Below are positions 54,501 to 60,500 of a stretch of DNA of 64,000 nt, one piece after another. Source of the stretch: Hepsetus odoe (lineage: Eukaryota > Chordata > Actinopteri > Characiformes > Hepsetidae); the NCBI GenBank assembly GCA_017165825.1, contig CM029374.1:6374243-6438242 (forward strand). Direction: 5' to 3'. Under the pieces are notes generated by a model, which saw nothing but the letters and a program-made list of their open reading frames with translations, was not told the origin of the DNA and ran no database searches. Both the position numbers and the translations under genes were made by a program. Numbering within the stretch: position 1 is the first letter of the stretch; the number at the start of each line of letters is the position of its first letter.

Positions 54501-57500
54501 TTAAAGGATCTGCTGCTAATGTCTTGGTACAGATACAACAACATATCTTCAGAGGTTTTGAGGAATCCATGGCTCCCTGGCAGAGCCGAGCTGCTTTGCT
54601 GGCAAGAGGAGGACCTTTACAATTTAAGCAAGTGAGTTTAAGATCTTTGAGCATCAGGTCAGGTGTAGTGGAAATGGGAAAAACAGAGCATGGAATTACT
54701 GGGCTGACTTTAGGAACTTCTGGAATTAGACTATAAGAAACTACACAAAATAATATCTGTCTATCCATAGATCCATCATCATAATCAGTTATTCTAACTA
54801 GGACCAACGGGAGAAAATAACGCCTAGAGCGCACATAACAAAAGATTGACAAACACTCTAGACGGGTCAGCAGTCCATCGCAGATTGCACATGGACAAAC
54901 ACTCACACACAATCTTAGGGAGCAATGTGGCATCTCTAAACTCACCTAGAGTTCCTGGAGAATACACACACAAAAACTGGGAGAACATGCAAACTCCATG
55001 CAGGAAGGACCCAGGCCATCCCGCCTGGGAACCTAACCCAGGACCTTCTCACTGTGAGGTGAGAGTGCTACCCACTGCAGCTCTGTGTCTTACCCACAAT
55101 TATATGATTAACCCATTATGAGTTCATCCATTCTTTAATCCAACAACGTACCTACTTATTTCATTGCTTTCATTACGTGTGTGTTTAATCGTTTTTATTT
55201 CCCACTTTTTTTGAATAGTTTGCAATCACAAATGCAAAAAAACTTTCTTTCATAGTTTCATAGTTTCATTTTTAAACTCCTACTGGTGCAGCGTGTATTT
55301 TGGATCTGATAATTTTATGCGCTAGATTCTTCGACTGGCCTCAGCTTGTGCAGCCCACTCAAGTTTCAAAATGCTTTAGCAAGCAGTCATGCATCACTAC
55401 ACCTGTCAACCAGCAACAGTTTAAATTTAAATAATCAAATGACGTTTTAAATAACACGAGGTATGTGTTTGAAGGGTGTGTGTGCATGTTTTTGTGTCTG
55501 TGTGTGTGTAAGGGGAGTATGCATGCTACCTGTATATGAAGTACATTGTGATCAGGCCGTTGGGCTTGCGTGGGGGACTCCAGCGCACTTCAATGACAGC
55601 CACCCCGGCTGCACTGACCTCAGGTGGATGCAGAGCCTGGGGGGCTGACTCAGACGTTCTGACAGAGACCCCGGGGCCTACCCCACAACCATCTACACAG
55701 AACACACAAACAATTTGCTGAAAAGACACTGCACATATGCCAACAAGACAGCTTCATCATTACCATCAACAAACTCCACAAATGACAAGTCACATAATAT
55801 AAATAGAAAAAGGCTGATACAGAATGAACAAATGTGTATAAAGAATGTATACTAAATGCACATTATTTATTTAAATAACGTAGCTAAATAGTTACATACA
55901 TATGTAATTTAATTAAGCACAGAAAAGTGCAGAGTCTAGTACAACTGCAGCTTTTAATACTAAACAAGAATAAAACGGAAGAGAACAGAACAGTCCTGCG
56001 GCGGGTTTGACATTTGTGCTCTAGAGGGCTGTAAGAGTAAATAAAGCAAAGAAAAGTGCTATGTTGGCTGGTACCTTCTTGGCAGGCCTGTACCCTGATG
56101 TGGTAAGTTGTGAATGGGTCGAGTCCATCGAGCAGCAGGAACTGGTCTGGACCAGCAGGGCGAATGAGCGGCCGCTCCGTACCGGCATTCAGCAGCACAT
56201 TATATTCCACTGGAAGGCTGGAGTTATACATGCCTGAGGAAAAACAGTCAAGTAAGAAGGAAACATAAAAAAAATTCTTTTTTTTGGAACCTATTTTCCA
56301 TTTTAGGTCTCCCTTAACACACTAAATAGAAATGCTTACTTTGTTGGCATTGCCAGGAAAGTTTGTCCACTAGACCTTTAGCATTGGACAGATCACTGGA
56401 CATTTTAGGTGTTGAATAACTTTCAGTTCATTTCATTCATTTTAATTCGGTTCAGTTTGACTGTAATTAACACAATGTACGGGCACATAAAGTCCTGTGC
56501 AAGAGCTTTAAGCCACCACTCATATCTTTATATTTTTCTTACTAAAAGACAAACGTTCTTGTAATTTTATGTATTGCTGAGGAACAGTTCCCCAGACTTC
56601 CAAAAGTTTTTGGCTCTATTTTCATTCCTTTTTATACCTTTGACAGGTATAGCCTGGTATTTTTGAACCAACAAGGTGATTCTCTAGCAGAATATCAAAA
56701 AAAGGGTGAACATTTTTGCACAGTGATGCATGTATATGGTTGTGCTCTTTCCTTAAACTGTGCAATTAGGCACAGGGGGGTATAAAAACACAATTTACAG
56801 TGAAAATATCTACATAACAACATAAATAAAGCAACAGAATAGTACACAAGGTTTCAACATTTTAAGCATGCAGTAGTTAACAGTGAATAATATATTATTT
56901 AAAAGAGAGACAAGTCAAGTAAATTCTTATTTATTTGGTGCTGTTTAGAATCCGGGCTTATTGTTCCAGACTGTCTCACTCATTTCATAAAATCACTTTT
57001 TTTTTTTCATTTCTTCAGGGCAGAATGTGTAAACCTGTTAAAGAAATGTCAGCTTTTCAAAAACACTTAAGGTGAAATACACAGTGGTAGCAGCATTGTG
57101 ATGATTCAGTCATGTACGTTATTCCAGATAGGGAAAGTGGTCTAATGTTTAGGGACTTGGCCTCAGGATCAAAAGGTCATGTGTTCGAATCCTGGATCAG
57201 TAGGTTTCCCTGAGGCAAGGTACCGTGCTCATCAATACTCCCCTGGACATAGCTGCCCCTGCTGCACGTTGTGTTTAGTTTAAATGCAGAAAATATTCAC
57301 AGTGCGTTTCACAATGACAAACAGTTCCTTTCACTTTCACTTTCACAGTGCTTTAAAAAAACTCTGGCAGGAACAGATACAAAATGACGAAATGGCTATG
57401 AAACCCATGCAAAAATGGTTTATTATATTATTTTTATTTAAATTGCCTGAAGATATTTTTTACAAAATAAACAGTAGGTTTACTACTGTTAACCTGAATT

Positions 57501-60500
57501 TACTAATATATCAGATCACTAGCCGGATTTGCTAATACATTTACATTTATGGCATTTAGCAGACGCTTTTATCCAGAGCGACTTCCATGTCCTAATTACA
57601 GGGACAGTCCCCCTGGAACAACTCAGGGTTAAGGGTCTTGCTCAGGAACCCAATGGTGGTAGTGCTAGAGGTGGGATTCAAACCTGGGACCTCTCGTAGG
57701 TCTGTAGGTTCTTATAGGCAAGTACCCTACCACTAGACCACCACCACCCAAACCACTGATAGATTGGGAGCTACATTACCAGTCAACACGTGTTTCCACC
57801 ATTAAAGCTGCCCATTGCATGTTTTGCCATAGAGACACTTTATGGACACTTTACGGACAGTGTCAACTTTTCAGTTCTGTGATGCTTCATCCTTTAACTG
57901 AGAACCAGATCATACACTGACAGCATGGCTAATTACATGCTTGTAAACTTGGATAGCAGTCAGGTTGTAAGTCAGACCTGAGGCCTACTAAAATGTTCAA
58001 TTCATTGGTTGACATTTGATTGCACTCAAAGGGAGAACCAAAAAGACCAAAAAGATGGTTAGGCTGGCTAGAAAAAAATGAATGTGCTACGATAGGGAGA
58101 AATACAAAGTAAAAGCGCTGTTTGTAAACTAGAAATTCCCTGTGTGCAAAGATGATGCTTCCTCAACTGTCTTCCCCTGCACTCTCTCTTTTTCGCTCTT
58201 TCACACACACACACACATATACACATGCATACACATATACACACCCTCTGAAAGTCTGTCACAACACATTTCGAGTGAGAGATCCGCAAGTCTGGCACGG
58301 GCGCTTTGTTAATATTCCCATCACTGGCGCCTTTCATAATTTACAGCAACTGGAGGCTGATAGGTTATTCAACATTTATGAGGCTCGGCGATGTATTCCG
58401 AGCGGCCTGATTATCTTTACAAATGAAAAAGTTAAATTATTCAACTTCCTTCATTGCCGTCTCCCTGAGCAGATGTAGTCTTCTGCCCGAGACACAAACC
58501 CCGCTCAAATTAGAGGGCGCTTTGATCAGAGCTCCCCTGCCAGAGAAGTTCAATCGCACAGGTCCTTAAGTTCTATTATTTACAACTAATCATTGACTTT
58601 GGAGTTTTCCCCCACTTTCAACTCGAATGAGAGTCTAATAAGAAATAACGACACGTACAGAAGGAAAAGGAACACGCTATCAGACCTGATTCGTCAAGCG
58701 CGGGTCTTCCTTCCAGGGCTCGGGGCCGGCCTTGCGCTCGGACCTAACCAAGCGTGAGAGATTGAGGTTTTTAAAGCCATAGATTTTTTCTTCTCTGAAT
58801 GTAAAGTCAATAAATAATCCAGGCTATGTAAATGTTTTCAGTGGGCACTGGGGCTACTTAAGGTCCCTTTTGGTGTAATGGAGACTTCTGAACAGGTTCT
58901 TCTCACAGGAGAGAGGTCTAATGAGACAATAATAACAAAAGATGGACTATCTGAGGCAGACAATCAGGGCTGCTTGAAGGTAACATGCATGAATACGCTC
59001 AGGCACACCTGCACGCATGAACAGTTTCGCCAAAAAAGACACCTTTGCACACATACTTGCTCCCATTCTCCGTATCCGGAGCAGGTGGATGGTGTAATAT
59101 GTGTGAGCATGCAGGGTTTGAATGGGAATGAGCTTGTGTCAGGCCCGACTGAAGCAATACTGAAGCAAACACTGAGGAAGGGGCAAGGGTGTGGGGGTGG
59201 GCATTTATTTGTTTGTTTGCTCACTTGCTTGTTTGTGTTCGTGCTCTCTGGGTGGGAGAACGCTGAGCCTTAGCAGCCCCACAATGCTCAGCGGGACCCT
59301 ACAGCCCATCGCTGCCTGTGACTGCAAACACACACTGATTGATCAGCGAGACCAGTGAGCTGCAGACTGACACAGAAACAATGAGGGGGGGGGGGGAGCG
59401 CACAAAACTCCGACAAGGACAGCATGCTTCTTGCAGCAGCTTTGCTTCAGACACATGCTAGTAGTTTGCAAGAGCCAATTTTAGTTACACTTACATTTGG
59501 GGCATTTAGCAGACGCTCTTATCCAGAGTGACTTCCATTTCCTAATTACAGGGACAGTCAGGACAGTCAGGACAGTCAGGAGCCTGGAGCAACTCAGGGT
59601 TAAGGGTCTTGCTCAGGGACCCAGTGGTGGTAGTGCTAGAGGTGGAATTTGAACCTGGGACCTCTTTGGCCAGAGGCAAGTACCCTACCACTAGACCAAA
59701 ACCACCTGGTTAAAGTTTTGGTTGGTCACATATCTTAACCAGGGGGTGCAGTGTGCTGGAGCCTATCCTAGCACTCAGAGGGTGAAAGGTGGAGAATCAC
59801 CCTGTGATCAATCTCCCTTTGCAGGGCACTTTACAATTTTTCAAAAATGATTTAATAATTAAATCAATGGTGTGTTTGTGGTCTAGAGGTAGGAAACTCC
59901 TATGGACCCACTGCCAGCACTAACTTAATTGGGTTTCTGAGCACATTGCTCCAGACAGATTGTCCCTGTAATTAGGACCCGAAAGTCACTTTGGATAAGA
60001 GTGTCTGGTAGATGCCATAACTGTATGGCCCTCCATCTCCCCATTGTGATGCTAACAAGCATAAGCATCTGTTATCTGCTGTAACAAAATTGAAAGTTAG
60101 TGTTCTCCTCCAAGTGTTTTGAGCTGTCTGACAACACTGATTTGCGAAAGTTTGAAAAGATGCAGTGGCAAGTAAGAAGGAAGGAATTTAAGGAAGTGAA
60201 TAGTCAGTACTCAAAGGTGATGCGTTGAAAGCAGGATATGGATATGGAAGTGTAAGGGCCTGAATATCTTTCACAATTGTGATGGCCAGATAAGTGGATT
60301 AGTGAGTCTCCAAAACTGGAGGTCTTGATGGTTGTTCTCATAATGCAATAGTTAATACTTACCATGCAAGCTTACCATGCAAGCTCACATGGCAAGGACA
60401 ACTGGTCGTTGGCACCTCATTGGTCTTTTTTATGAGCTTGGCAAATGAAAATGTGCCCATCTGGTCCAGTTCTACAGAAGACCTACTAGCACTAATTACT

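Larger units (their letters stand above)
48097..55529 (-). other. USH2A intron, 7.4 kb
   Basis: Contains Tc1 fragments (50140-50345, 54100-54640), SINEs (51881-52040, 52521-52750, 53538-53780, 54860-55088), a palindrome (52056-52119), a CA array (49738-49758), and a repeat-poor candidate regulatory stretch (51160-51430). The rest (48100-49370, 49800-50130, 50350-51150, 52770-53530, 55100-55520) is AT-rich with nothing recognised. Confidence 0.82.
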
